Assembly (NCBI GenBank): GCA_022225965.2
Contig: JAKJXP020000038.1
Span: 186,001 to 250,000 of the forward strand
Length of the DNA stretch: 64,000 nucleotides
Direction: 5' to 3'
Source of the DNA: Diatrype stigma
Lineage: Eukaryota; Ascomycota; Sordariomycetes; Xylariales; Diatrypaceae
Below, in pieces: positions 10,621 to 20,735 of the stretch. The notes under the pieces were generated by a model, which was given only the letters and a program-made list of their open reading frames with translations, was not told where the DNA came from and did not search any database. The translations under genes were made by a program, and so were the position numbers. Positions within the stretch are counted from its first letter, which is position 1. Every line of letters starts with the position of its first letter.

Positions 10621-12059
10621 TTAAGTTCTTAGGGTTTTTTTCGATTTTTATCTTGTGATTTATTTTATCCTAAGGTTTATTTCGAAAAAGTAATAAGTCG
10701 TTCGATTTTGCTTTGCTAAATATATTCAAGTATTTATAATAAGTTTTTAATATTGTATTAATTATTCGGTTTTTAAGCTTTTTTTTATTACGAAGCATTA
10801 AGGTTCGATTGCGTTTATTTTTCATAATTTTATTAATTTCATATAAAATGATTACAGTAATGCTTGCTTTTATTTCGGGGTTTTTCGTAAAATGCTAAAA
10901 AGCCATTACTTTAATTATAGCCATATTTAATAAACGATATTTGTATTAGCAAAATCCTTTCCGAAAAATATAAGGTTCTTATGCATTTCTTTCCAAATAT
11001 GCATTTTTAAAGTTTTTTTTTTTTCGGAAATGAAGTTATTTTCGTTTATCGAATCGAGCTGTTTTTTTATCTTACGTATTTTAAGGGGTTATCGTAATGT
11101 GGAAGTTTTTTTTTAATAATTAATATTATTCTGTATGATTCGGGAAAGTATAGGTTTAAGTAATGAAAGATAATTGCGTTTCGAAGCAGAAAAAGTAGAT
11201 TACATTTTTTCCAAATCCTTAAGTCTTTTTTTTATTTGTTTTAAGGTTTCGGCCCTATTTTTGCATTCGGTGGATTCCATTGTTTGGAAAGGGTTTTTCG
11301 CGAAACGAACCGTTTTTTTTTTATTTTTGCGTTTTTTATTTTCTTTATTTATTAATTTTTAACGCCGGTATATTTTAGCCTGGAATTTGCTTTCGGTATT
11401 AAGTATCGATTCGGTAGCGTTATTTATGGCAATATCGTAAATGGGCTTAGTTAATTATTCGTTAAAAAATAAAAGCTTGCGATTTATTAGGTCGATTATT
11501 ATTTCGTATTATTCGAATTATGTTTTTTTAATGATAACATTGTATTTTATATTTAAAACTATAAAGGATATTCGGTTAAGTTTTCGTTTGCAAATTCGAA
11601 AGTTCAAAAAGATAAGAATATCGATTAGTTAAATGGCTTATTTATCGAATCCTTTTACGCAATAAAACGTAAAACCTATAATAAATAATGCCTAAAATCG
11701 TTTTAGTATTTTCTTTATAAAATTCATATTAATAAATAAAAAGCCATTTGTTTCCGTATCGCCAAAAAAAGATTTAATAATTAATAATAATCCATTATAA
11801 GTTACGGTATTAATAAAAAATAAAGGTTCTTTTTTAAGAATTTATTATAAAAAATCAAATAATATTTTAATTCCGATATTTCTTCGTAATAATTCCTTTA
11901 AAAAAAAGTCCATATGCTTTAGGGTAATTATTTTTCCGATTTATCGGTATTTTAGGTTAATTTGCGCAAGTTAAATTCCGGCTTGGTATAGCGATTAATG
12001 ATGTTATTAATTTTCGCTTTACGTTTTTAAAGGGTTAAATTACGATTGGGATTTTTGGG

Positions 12060-12101
12060 GCATTCGCGGAAGGTATGTCCTTTTTCGGCACAAATAAAGC
12101 A
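12060..12101 (-). pseudogene. Gag CCHC zinc knuckle
   Basis: The minus strand encodes CFICAEKGHTFREC, a perfect C-x2-C-x4-H-x4-C knuckle typical of retrotransposon nucleocapsid. It is out of frame with the open stretch just upstream (12310-12035), showing an indel in gag. Position, upstream of RT in the element, fits Gag. Confidence 0.88.
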
Positions 12102-13790
12102 TTTTCCCTTAAATACATATTAACGAATTTATTCGGAAATAAGGCGTTAATTACGATTGCCATTATTATTAATACCTGGGCTTCCGTTGGCTGCTTAAAT
12201 GTTATCGTTTTTATTAAATCCCCCGCGGCCTCCGCGACGTAATCGTTAAATATTTCGTCCGGTTTTATCTGGCTGTTTTTATTTATAAAATAATTCCATT
12301 TTAATTGCAAGACGAACGTATTTATTAAACGGAATAAAATCGTTTAAGTAATAATTAACCAAAGCGATTCGGATACGAATAAAAAGTTTTTTACGAAATT
12401 CGAACTTTTAAGATTTCTTAGGCTTATAATACTTTCCAGCCAATCGTACGAAATTATTCTTAAAGGTAGCGAAATCGGTAAAGTTGTTAAGTTTTAAACG
12501 ACGAAATTCGGCTTTAGATTCTTTTAATCGATTGGAATTATTATATTTAATCCAAAAATGCTTTATAAGGTTTTCGGAAATAATGATTTAATCGGAATAA
12601 ATAAAACGGAAATAAAGTAGGGTATTTTTTATGGCAATGCCCTTTAAATGGGACTTAATTTCCGTAAGCTTTGCTTCGTTATTAGCAAAATGGTTAGCGT
12701 TTATTTTAAAACGATTTTGCATTTATTAATACTAACTTTCGAAGTTTATTTTGTTTTGTTTTTCGTCGGCGTAAAAATCGGAAACGTTTAATTTGTTATT
12801 TTTTTTTTTGGTATTTAAAGTACTGGAAATTCCGATAAATAAGCTAATATCGTATAGGCGTTTTTTTAAAACATTAATTTCCTTATTTTTATTTAATATA
12901 TTATAAACTTACTTTTTTAATTAATCGGTTAATAATTAAATGTTTTTATCGAGGTTAATATTTTCCTCGGTATTATAAAAAATTAATTCGTTTTTCGTAA
13001 GTTTATCAAAATAATATGCCTAATGGAAAAAGATTCGAATGAATCGATTTAATTTTATAACGAGGTCGGTTATTTTTTTAATTTATAGCTAAATGGCCAT
13101 TACTATTAAAGCATGCATTTTTATCTTTTAATAAAGGGCTTTTGAATTCTTTTTATAAAGGTTTTTAAATGCTATTAAAATTAAGGTTTCATTAATGCTA
13201 AAAAAAGTAAATTTTTTAGCTTTAATTAAAGCAATAAAAAGAAAACCCGTTTTGTTTTTTTTTTGCCATAAATAGCAGCTAATTTTTCGAATTTATCGAA
13301 TAGGTTTTCGTAAAATTTATCATTTTTAAATATAGCAGTAAACTTTTCCATATCGTTTTCGGTAGCCGCGTTCTTGAATTTATGATAAATAAATTATTTA
13401 ATAATTTCGTATTTATTTTTTTTTTCGCCATAAATAACGGTTTCTTCCGGAATAAAAAGGGCGATTTCCACATAATCCGACCGTCGTCGCAATCGTATTT
13501 TCGATGTCTTGTTAAATCCCAAATAAATATTTCGAGCAAAAATAAATGCATGGAATCGCATTTTTTTATGCGCTTATAAAACGGCTTTAGCCGTTTTTTC
13601 GGGTAATTGCATTATTATGGGAATCGGGTTTGTTAATTTATATTCCGGCGATTTTCGCTTATCGATTTTTAATAGGATATTTAAGATAATTCTTAACGCG
13701 TTTTAAGTTATAGCTTTAATTTATAATTATTCTTTTTAGGTATGGGATATTATATAAACCTTTTTAAATAAAGAAATAAATTTAAAATTA

Positions 13791-14022
13791 TATTACGGAC
13801 TGTTATGGTTTCGTTTTGTAAATCCGAATTCCATTAGTTATATAAAATTCTAAGCTAAAGAAAAAAGAAAAGGAAGAAATCAAAACAGCAGAAACAGAAA
13901 GACTGTTATTTTGGTAAGTGCTGCGGTTCCAGTGCTGGACCCACTTGTCCTGTTCCTTATCCTTATCTTCTTGTATGTACATTCTGGCTGTATGTAGTAT
14001 TGCACCTATGGCTATCGTAATA
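13791..14022 (-). repeat. LTR, 5' copy (upstream end of the minus-strand element), less mutated
   Basis: A 232-bp partner of 6912-7143. The stretch about 13880-14015 keeps many C/G bases that are T/A in the other LTR. It is followed at 14023-14027 by TATAA, the second target-site duplicate. Confidence 0.93.
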
Positions 14023-14027
14023 TATAA

Positions 14028-14880
14028 TAAGGCTATTAAATTTAATAAAAGGCTTAATTAAAAGTTAAAAACGAAATTGCGGCGATTCGATATTATTCGT
14101 TAAAAGAATAATAAAAAACCGAAATGGGTATTTAAAAAAGAAACCGAAAAGTAAATACGTAATAATAAACGAAAAAGGATTAATTAAATGAGGTATCGCG
14201 AAAAAGTTTTAAAGCCCTTATTTATTCCCTTCATTTTAAAGCTTAAAAAAATAATCCTGGGCTTTGCTTTATTATTTAAAATAATAACGCATTAATTCAT
14301 GCCTTTCGATAATATAAGGAAGCTTAAGTAATTGCTAAAATAAAGCATTTAAAATGGCTTATGAATTTATTTAATCTTAATGTTATTAAACTATTTTAAA
14401 AAATCCTAAAGAAAAAAATTAATAAAAAAAGATATATAACGAAAAGGCCGGTATAAAAAAGCAATAAATAAGCAATTGGTTTAAATATCCTTTAAAGCGT
14501 TTTCGTTATTTTATTAATAAACTTCGTAAAAAATATAGCTTAGGTTTTTTATTTAAAAGGAAATAATAAGTATAAAAAAAGTACTTAATTTTCGAATAAC
14601 GAGAAAAAAAAACCGAATAACAAATGGCTAAAGGATATATATTAAAAAGCTGTTATTAATGTTGTTATTAAATAAAAAGAAAAAGCAATTAAAGAACGTT
14701 ATAAAAAAAGCTTCGAAATAGTTTCGAATAATCCAAGCGTAAAAGAAAACTACCGAAAAAAAAAGCGGCGTAAATAAATATTAATAATATTAATAAAGAA
14801 ATTAACGATTTCGAAAAAAAATAAACCCTTAGAATATAATTAATTATTAAAGCTTGCAAAGCTTTAACGTCAGAGAAATC
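14028..14880 (+). pseudogene. Tc1-type transposase, C-terminal half (degenerate)
   Basis: The frame at 14029 reads KKPKWVFKKETEK, then REKVLKPLFIPF. After a one-base shift near 14250, the frame at 14283 reads NNALIHAFR (the second catalytic Asp of DNAP-H is now Asn), then VIAKIKHLKW and NLNVIKLF, corresponding to the WPGNSPDLN-IEP block. Later GNNKYK corresponds to the GGNEY tail motif. This continues the N-terminal half at 6180-6911. Confidence 0.72.
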
Positions 14881-14943
14881 GCACGATAATTGCAACAATC
14901 GGGCCTGCTCTTAAATATGGAGGGGAAGAACAGAAACGTACTG

Positions 14944-15741
14944 TAAATGGGTGGCTTGGCGTATTATAGGTCCGTGCGGAAGAATTTGCTCACTTTTGGC
15001 CGCTACCTTCGTACAGCATGGGCATAGTAGGCGGTCAGGCGGTATACTCCGTATGCACCAGTTACGTGGCTGCGTGGTCTAACTTTAGCCCCTCCAAGCC
15101 CCGCCGGCGTTCGCCAGGCCGCCAGCCGCCAGCCGCCAGCCGCCGAATCAGGTCAAAGTCCGGGCTCAGTTCACGAAGTATCTCTCTCTTCAATCATAGG
15201 TATGTACTTGCCTACTTACGTACCTTGGTAGGTGTTTCTGTTTAAGACAACAAATGTTCTCTCCACTGGCCGCTGAATAGGCGGGCGATGCTGCAGTGTA
15301 TGCCACATGCCACATGCCACATGCTCAATGCTTACAAGCGTCAAGCCCGGTGTGACTCACCAGTATATGAATCCTTCGGCAGTATTGAACGCCGGGGAGG
15401 ATAGAATAGGGGGGGGGGGGGGGGGGGGGTAGTAGGTAACCACCAGCGCGTAGGTAGCCGTTCAGCTAGCAAGTAGGCAAACACGTGGGATATCATCCCC
15501 TCGCCTCCCGCGTGGTAGGATGTGCACATAACACAGGCATCATCACACCACGCCGTTTTGTCCCCTTCCTTCCTTTCTTTTCCATACATCACTGCCTCGT
15601 TCTGAAACCCCCTTTCTAAAATTGCCATGATACGTATCTGAGGCCCCCTTGCACCTCTCATCATCAACAGTAGTACGTAGCACAGCACTCCCGGCAGAAG
15701 GACGATCGCTGCTGCTTTCCAGTCCAGCTCGAAGAAGAAAA
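14944..15741. other. Intergenic region upstream of the GNAT gene
   Basis: About 800 bp of normal composition. It includes a 21-nt G run at 15409-15429 and short CACATGC repeats near 15305-15325. No coding exon recognised. Confidence 0.6.
15409..15429. repeat. Poly-G tract (21 nt)
   Basis: Uninterrupted run of 21 G about 310 bp upstream of the GNAT start codon. Its length may be an assembly or sequencing approximation. Confidence 0.85.
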
Positions 15742-16692
15742 ATGCCCCTCGAACTGCGACCAGCAACGGAGGCGGACGCGGCGCGCGAGGCCGAGATCGA
15801 GGCCCTGGCCTACGCGCCGAACCCGTTCAACCACATCCTGTTCCCGGGGCCGTTCCCGCCCGGGGCGATGGCCGCGCGGGCGGCGGAGCTGGCGGCGGAG
15901 CTGCGGGAGGACGGCGACGCAGGCCGCTGGCTCAAGGTCGTCGACACGGACCTCGGCGAGGGCGCGGTCGCGTGGGCGCGCTGGCACATCTACGCCGACA
16001 GCGGCAGACCTCGGCCTACGCCGCGGCGGCGGACCTTCGGGCCCGGGTCCAATGTTGAGGCCTGTGAGCTGCTGTTCGACGGCATCGATGAGCAGAAGGA
16101 GAGGCTGATAGGCGAAAGGCCCTGTGTCTGTAGGTCTTCTCTGTCATCTACCTTTCTCTCCCTCTCTATAAACCCACCCCCTTCTCCCCCTCTTTTTTTT
16201 TTTTTTTTTCCTTTCTAATGGCTATATGGCTAACGACGGGGCTCAGATCTCAAAATACTTCAAACAGACCCCAAGCACCAGGTGAGCCTTCTTTTTTCTT
16301 CTTTCTCCTCCAAATTTCGCAATGCGGTTCGAATTGTAGAGTGTCAGACAAGATCACTTTGTTTGTCGGCTTAGAGGCCCTGTGTATATATAGACCTATA
16401 TATACACGTTTGAGGCATGCAAGAGCCTCCGGGTCTTCACCCGTCTAACAATCACTAACCCCTCCGTCGTGCAACACAGGGCCGAGGCGCCGGTGGCATG
16501 CTGGTGAACTGGGGCATAGAAGAAGCCAAGCGGCGAGGTCTTCCCGCTTATCTTGTATCGTCCGAAGCAGGGCACCCTTTGTACCAGAAATGGGGCTTCC
16601 GGGACCTGGGGTTGTTGAGGGTCGACTTCAGTAAGTGGGGAGCGACTGAGAAGCAAAACAACTGGGTGATGATTTATGAGCCATCGGCTTGA
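15742..16692 (+). CDS. GNAT-family N-acetyltransferase
   Basis: Three exons: 15742-16129, 16247-16281 (only 35 bp) and 16480-16692, giving 211 residues. Introns are 117 bp (GTAGGT...CAG) and 198 bp (GTGAGC...CAG). The small middle exon restores the conserved text VYLKILQTDPKHQ, which joins GRGAGGMLVNW in exon 3. That is acetyl-CoA binding motif A (Q/R-x-x-G-x-G/A) of the GNAT fold. Downstream, LVSSEAGHPLYQKWGF is motif B as seen in many fungal GNAT proteins. The substrate (small molecule or protein N-terminus) is not predictable. A poly-T tract (16193-16209) lies in intron 1. The start ATG follows a GAAGAAGAAAA context. Confidence 0.85.
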
Positions 16693-17345
16693 GCTGCCGA
16701 GCTGTATATCCGAGTGCTAAATAGGCATTGCATATTGGCGTTGCGATAAGTGGAAACATTCTACCGTTAATGACTGTATTGCACCGACACAGCAATCAGT
16801 GAGATGACGTTGACACCACTTACCTAGGCACTTACCCAAGTTATTGTGCGGGCCGATCAGAAGCAAAAAGTCAGGCTGCATTTCCAGTATGTTTTGTAAA
16901 GATCACGCACAGGCGAGCACACAGGCACCTAGGTACATTATTGGGTTATTTGTGACATCTTCAACTCTGCCCATCTTAGACAACTAAGGCCTAGGAACAG
17001 GAGAGGAGACTTTTGACTTTAGGCCGTCCCCTTTAGAGGCCCCACATCCGCATTGTTTAGCATACCTAGCAGCCTAGGTACATAACTTCATAGTAGTTCC
17101 TCATGAGCTCTTCCTCATACCCACCCACCTTCACAACTGCCTAGAAGGTAGTAATTAGAAGGTAGTTACCTAAACACCTAATTACTTGACCTACACAGCT
17201 GCCCAGGTGCCTCTTTTGCCCCTTTATCCATCTAGGACCGTCCATACATCCATATAGTACATCCATATAGTACATCCATATAGTACATCCATATATCCAG
17301 GTATCTACCTACCCCATACATACTGACCCAACCTACCCACCCACC
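16693..17345. other. Intergenic region upstream of the FolB gene
   Basis: About 650 bp with many TACCTAGG/CCTAGGTAC words and a 13-bp tandem repeat at its 3' end. No gene seen. Confidence 0.6.
17246..17297. repeat. 13-bp tandem repeat (ACATCCATATAGT) x4
   Basis: Four consecutive copies, the last slightly diverged, ending about 50 bp before the FolB-like start codon, so probably within its promoter or 5' leader. Confidence 0.92.
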
Positions 17346-18546
17346 ATGGTGCTCCCCTCCTTCTTCCGCATGCCCTCCAACACCTCCACCACCAAGCCGG
17401 GCGATCCGCCGCCGGACCCGCCCGCGCCGCTCCTGAGCGCCTGGCGGGTGCGGGCCGACGCGGGCGAGCCGATCGCCGTCGTCCGGGTGCGGAACCTGCA
17501 GGGCGCCCTCCCGGTGGGCCGCGACGCCTGGGGCCGCCCGGGCCGCCTGCAGCCCGTCCTGCTCTCATCCGAGGTGTCGTTCGCGCGGCCCTTCGCCGCC
17601 GCCTCGGCCGACGACCGCCTCGGCGCCGAGACCGTCCACTACGGGAACCTGAGCAAGGCTCTGCTGGGCGGGCTGGAGCTCTGTAGCAGCGGCGGGGAGG
17701 AGAAAAAGGGGGAGGAAGCGGCAGCGCAGGACAAGGACGCGGGTGGAAGTGGAAGTGGGAGTGGGAGTGGGAGTGGGGGTAGCGGTGCTGTTGTCACCCC
17801 CAGCTCGTCAGACGTCTTCGAGCTGCTCTGGGTCCGCATGACGGGCCGCGTCGTCGACGGCAGCCGCGTGGAGCTGCCGCCCGACCAGGTGCCGTTCCTG
17901 GACGCGGCGCGGCTGCGTTCGCTGTCGCTCTCGATCCAGCTGCCCAAGGCGTCGCTGCTCGGGGCGGGCGTGAGCCTGACCACCACGACGTGCTTCTCCG
18001 GAGCTGCCGGGGGAGAGGTGCCGGTGCCGCCCTCCGCTGCCGCCGTCGCCGCGAGCAAGAACCCGCTGCGCTCGTACTCCCGGAGCCTCCAGATCCGCGG
18101 CCTGCACGTGCCGACGCTGATCGGCGTCAATGCGAATGAGAGGGCCGCGAGGCAGATGGTCGTCGCCGATGTCGAGATCGACCGGTATGATGCTAGGGAG
18201 GACATCCATGCCGATATCGAGAGGACCGTGGTGGAGGTGAGCTTTTGAAGAAACCCCCTCTCTCCTCCCCCTCCCCCCTCCCTTTCCACTTCACCACGAT
18301 CCATGAGAATTGACCACGTTGCGTGTTGTGTGCATGTAGGCAATGGAGTCGTCGTCCTTCGAGACGCTCGAGGCGCTCGCTACGTATATGGCGAACAAGA
18401 TCCTCTTCGACTTCCGGATAGGGGACGATCCGAAATCTATGAAGGAGCGCGGCTGGCAGGTAAAGGTCGTCTTGGAAAAGCCGATCGCTGTGCCGTTCGC
18501 CGAGTGTCCCATGGTGGAAGTCAAGCTGGGGGCAGATTTACCATGA
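17346..18546 (+). CDS. Dihydroneopterin aldolase (FolB) domain protein, tandem domains
   Basis: Two exons, 17346-18236 and 18340-18546 (365 residues), separated by a 103-bp intron (GTGAGC...TAG). The C-terminal half runs from SLQIRGLHVPTLIGVNANER across the intron to the paired helices TLEALATYMANKIL and the VKVVLEKPIAVPFAE strand, the FolB/tunnelling fold. The N-terminal half (VVRVRNLQG...ETVHYGNLSKALL) looks like a second, more diverged FolB unit interrupted by a low-complexity GSGSGSGSG linker near residues 135-150. FolB converts dihydroneopterin to 6-hydroxymethyl-dihydropterin in folate synthesis. In many fungi tandem FolB units are fused to FolK and FolP; here they stand alone. Whether it is catalytically active is not certain. 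Confidence 0.8.
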
Positions 18547-19238
18547 GGCTAGCCACGGTGCTCTTATCATCTCGCCGAGAAACCTACCCTCTAGCCATGA
18601 GCTCTTCAATGTGGCAGGCTAGCTTGTCACGTCGTAGGACCCGTAGTCACATAATAATAACCTAGGCGAGGCATACTGGAGAGGGCCAGCTTCTAGACAA
18701 GCTATCTCTCTCTTCCATAAAGCCTCCCGGCACTACTGGCCTTCTCGCTGACCTTATGGGCGCCACTGTGTCCAAGCTAGTCATTATGTAGACTAGGGAT
18801 TCGGGTATGTCACAGTCCGGTGGACAATAAAGACAGAGCTCGAGATATGCCTGAGGATATGAGTATTGGCTTAGCACGTTGTCTTCAAAAATTCTAGATC
18901 AAAGATGGATATCCCAAGTACCGGAACATCAAACGTTGACACGATAGCAACATTATGACTTGGAATCTCTACTACTATACGCACATTATCATGAACAAAG
19001 CATATGCAATGGCTTATTGCAGTAATTTATATATCATTCATCCTCGTCCCTGTTTCACAAGTCCAGGAGTCAGACTGACTTTTAGTTATGGGGTATAATT
19101 AGCATAGCCTATATATGGAGGTTGCCATTCGGGATGGCTCTTTACTCGCGATCTTCCTTGCACTGGAGAGATGCAGTTATACAAAGCCGCGGACATCTGC
19201 CTATTTAGCTAATCTTTGAATTTGCTGGAGGAGTCAGC
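18547..19238. other. Intergenic region between convergent genes
   Basis: About 690 bp between two converging genes; should hold both 3' UTRs and poly(A) sites. No gene recognised. Confidence 0.6.
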
Positions 19239-20735
19239 TTAGTGCTCCATGCGGTCTCCAAGTCCCTCTTCACGAAGCTTGCGCCCATTCTCATCCTTTT
19301 CTTCGTATTCCTCCTTCAGTCGATCTTCGACATCGTCCCTGATGGATCCCAGATCAGGTGGAATCACAGAATATTGGACACTGGGCGCGGCGCCCACGAA
19401 CCTAAGCTGCTCGGTCACGTGTTGTACTATCTCTGATAACTTCTTCGGAGTGTTTCGGTTCTGACGAGGCTCTCCCAGAATTTGAGCTAGAGATGGTAAC
19501 AATGTGTCCTGGCGGAACCGTTCGCGCCAGGGGGTGTGCGCCGGGATTTCTGTAGGGATGTTGTTCTGCTGACCGATGGCTATGGCTGTCTCGTATGCCC
19601 AGGCTCGCGCAACATTCCTAGGCGTATAACCACCTCCACCGAACATGATTAAGGGGATGCCGAGCTTCTTGCAGAACTCGACGCACGATGCGTGGCCCTC
19701 AACCAGGAGGTTGAACTTGCCCAACCTGTCTCCGGCGAGAGAGTCGGCGCCGCACTGTAAAGCGATCGCACTGGGTCTAAATTTTTCAATGATTTTGCTG
19801 ATGGTTGTCCGAAATAACCACTCATACTGCTCGTCGGTGATGCCATCGTTTAGAGGGATATTGATGGCGTGATGCGCGCCCGGATTATGCTCACTCTTCG
19901 GTCCATTGTCGTCCAAAGCACCGGTGCCCGGGAAGAAATTGAACGGATCATATTTGTGGAAAGAACACGTCATGACGCGGTCGGTAGAGAAGAAAGCTTC
20001 TTCGACGCCATCGCCATGGTGAACATCAATATCGATATAGAGGACGCGCGGATATACTCGCAGGAGTTGCAAAATAGCAAGGACAATATCGTTGATATAA
20101 CAAAACCCGGAAGCTTCGTACCGCTTTGCGTGATGTAATCCTCCGCCCCAACTGATAGCAATATCAGACTGTTTTGAACAGATCTTCCTTGCGGCATCTA
20201 GCGAGCCCCCTGCCGACAAGGAGCAATAATCGTATAGCCCCTCGAACAAGGGGCAGTCGCTGCCACCTAGATTAAATTTGATCTCAGCTTGAGGGTTGTC
20301 AACATCTAGCGGAGTAGGCTGAGGTGCAACCGTGGCCAAGAAGTCGACATAATCTGCTGTATGGAAGTCGGTGAGCTCCTCATAAGTGGCAGCGCGGGCG
20401 GTGTAGTTGTCCATGGCGAAGTTCATGCCATAAGAAGTAACCAGGCTCTTGGTTAGAGTCAAGCGCCAAGGCTTCATAGGATGTGTCTGACCGAAGTGGT
20501 GCTTCTCCATATCCGAGTTATAATGGAAGGAGACTTTATAGCCCTTGGGCTTTGTGATGCCATATTCATGAACGGCGCGCTTCACTTTGTTAAGATAGGC
20601 AGCGTTCTCCAGGTCAGTCGGACGATCCAGGGGCTTGTATATTTTAGTGGGTGGTTGATCAGCATCTATGTTGTGAGGGAGGTAGTTGGGTTTTGGTAGG
20701 CGAAACCGATACGGATTTTCCGGATCGATATCCAT
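19239..20735 (-). CDS. hos2: Class I histone deacetylase, Hos2-like
   Basis: A single exon of 498 residues. The open frame continues upstream to a GTG, but the first ATG is at 20735 (MDIDPENPYRFRLP), which I take as the start. All hallmarks of a zinc-dependent class I deacetylase are present: GGGLHHAK (H201/H202), YINDIVLAIL, YIDIDVHHGDGVEEAFF (zinc ligands Asp and His near 236-238), QCGADSLAGDRLG with the third zinc ligand Asp, and MFGGGGYTPRNVARAW. Opening text HYNSDMEKHHFGQTHPMKPWRL and overall length match Hos2/HDAC3-type enzymes, not Rpd3, which has a longer tail. Hos2 is the catalytic subunit of the Set3 complex, deacetylating H3/H4 tails in transcribed genes. The C-terminal 30 residues are highly charged. 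Confidence 0.93.
   Translation of the reverse strand: MDIDPENPYRFRLPKPNYLPHNIDADQPPTKIYKPLDRPTDLENAAYLNKVKRAVHEYGITKPKGYKVSFHYNSDMEKHHFGQTHPMKPWRLTLTKSLVTSYGMNFAMDNYTARAATYEELTDFHTADYVDFLATVAPQPTPLDVDNPQAEIKFNLGGSDCPLFEGLYDYCSLSAGGSLDAARKICSKQSDIAISWGGGLHHAKRYEASGFCYINDIVLAILQLLRVYPRVLYIDIDVHHGDGVEEAFFSTDRVMTCSFHKYDPFNFFPGTGALDDNGPKSEHNPGAHHAINIPLNDGITDEQYEWLFRTTISKIIEKFRPSAIALQCGADSLAGDRLGKFNLLVEGHASCVEFCKKLGIPLIMFGGGGYTPRNVARAWAYETAIAIGQQNNIPTEIPAHTPWRERFRQDTLLPSLAQILGEPRQNRNTPKKLSEIVQHVTEQLRFVGAAPSVQYSVIPPDLGSIRDDVEDRLKEEYEEKDENGRKLREEGLGDRMEH

Larger units (their letters stand above)
6912..14022 (-). mobile_element. Ty3/gypsy-type LTR retrotransposon, complete but mutationally dead
   Basis: A 7,111-bp element on the minus strand, bounded by two 232-bp LTRs and a 5-bp TATAA target duplication. 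In transcription order it shows a gag CCHC knuckle (about 12.1 kb), reverse transcriptase (10.6-10.1 kb), RNase H (10.0-9.7 kb) and integrase core (8.5-8.2 kb). RT before integrase defines the Ty3/gypsy order. Every domain is broken by stops and frameshifts produced mainly by C:G to T:A changes. LTR ends read TATTACG...CGTAATA, as expected if original TG...CA ends had been mutated. The element lies in the transposase gene of an older Tc1-type element. Confidence 0.93.
5989..14943 (+). mobile_element. Degenerate Tc1/mariner-class DNA transposon, split by an LTR element
   Basis: AT-rich sequence on both sides of the inserted LTR element reads, on the plus strand, as the two halves of one Tc1-type DDE transposase with many stops. 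Candidate termini begin CAGTA at 5989 and end TACTG at 14943, each next to a TA, but inner terminal-repeat similarity is weak. Removing the LTR element and one target duplicate leaves about 1,839 bp, the usual size of fungal Tc1/mariner elements. The element is older than the LTR insertion and is dead in this copy. Confidence 0.72.

Noticed and set aside
5989..14943. AT-rich island as a centromere or as mitochondrial DNA
   Set aside because: It is only 9 kb and is fully explained by two nested mutated transposons with defined ends.
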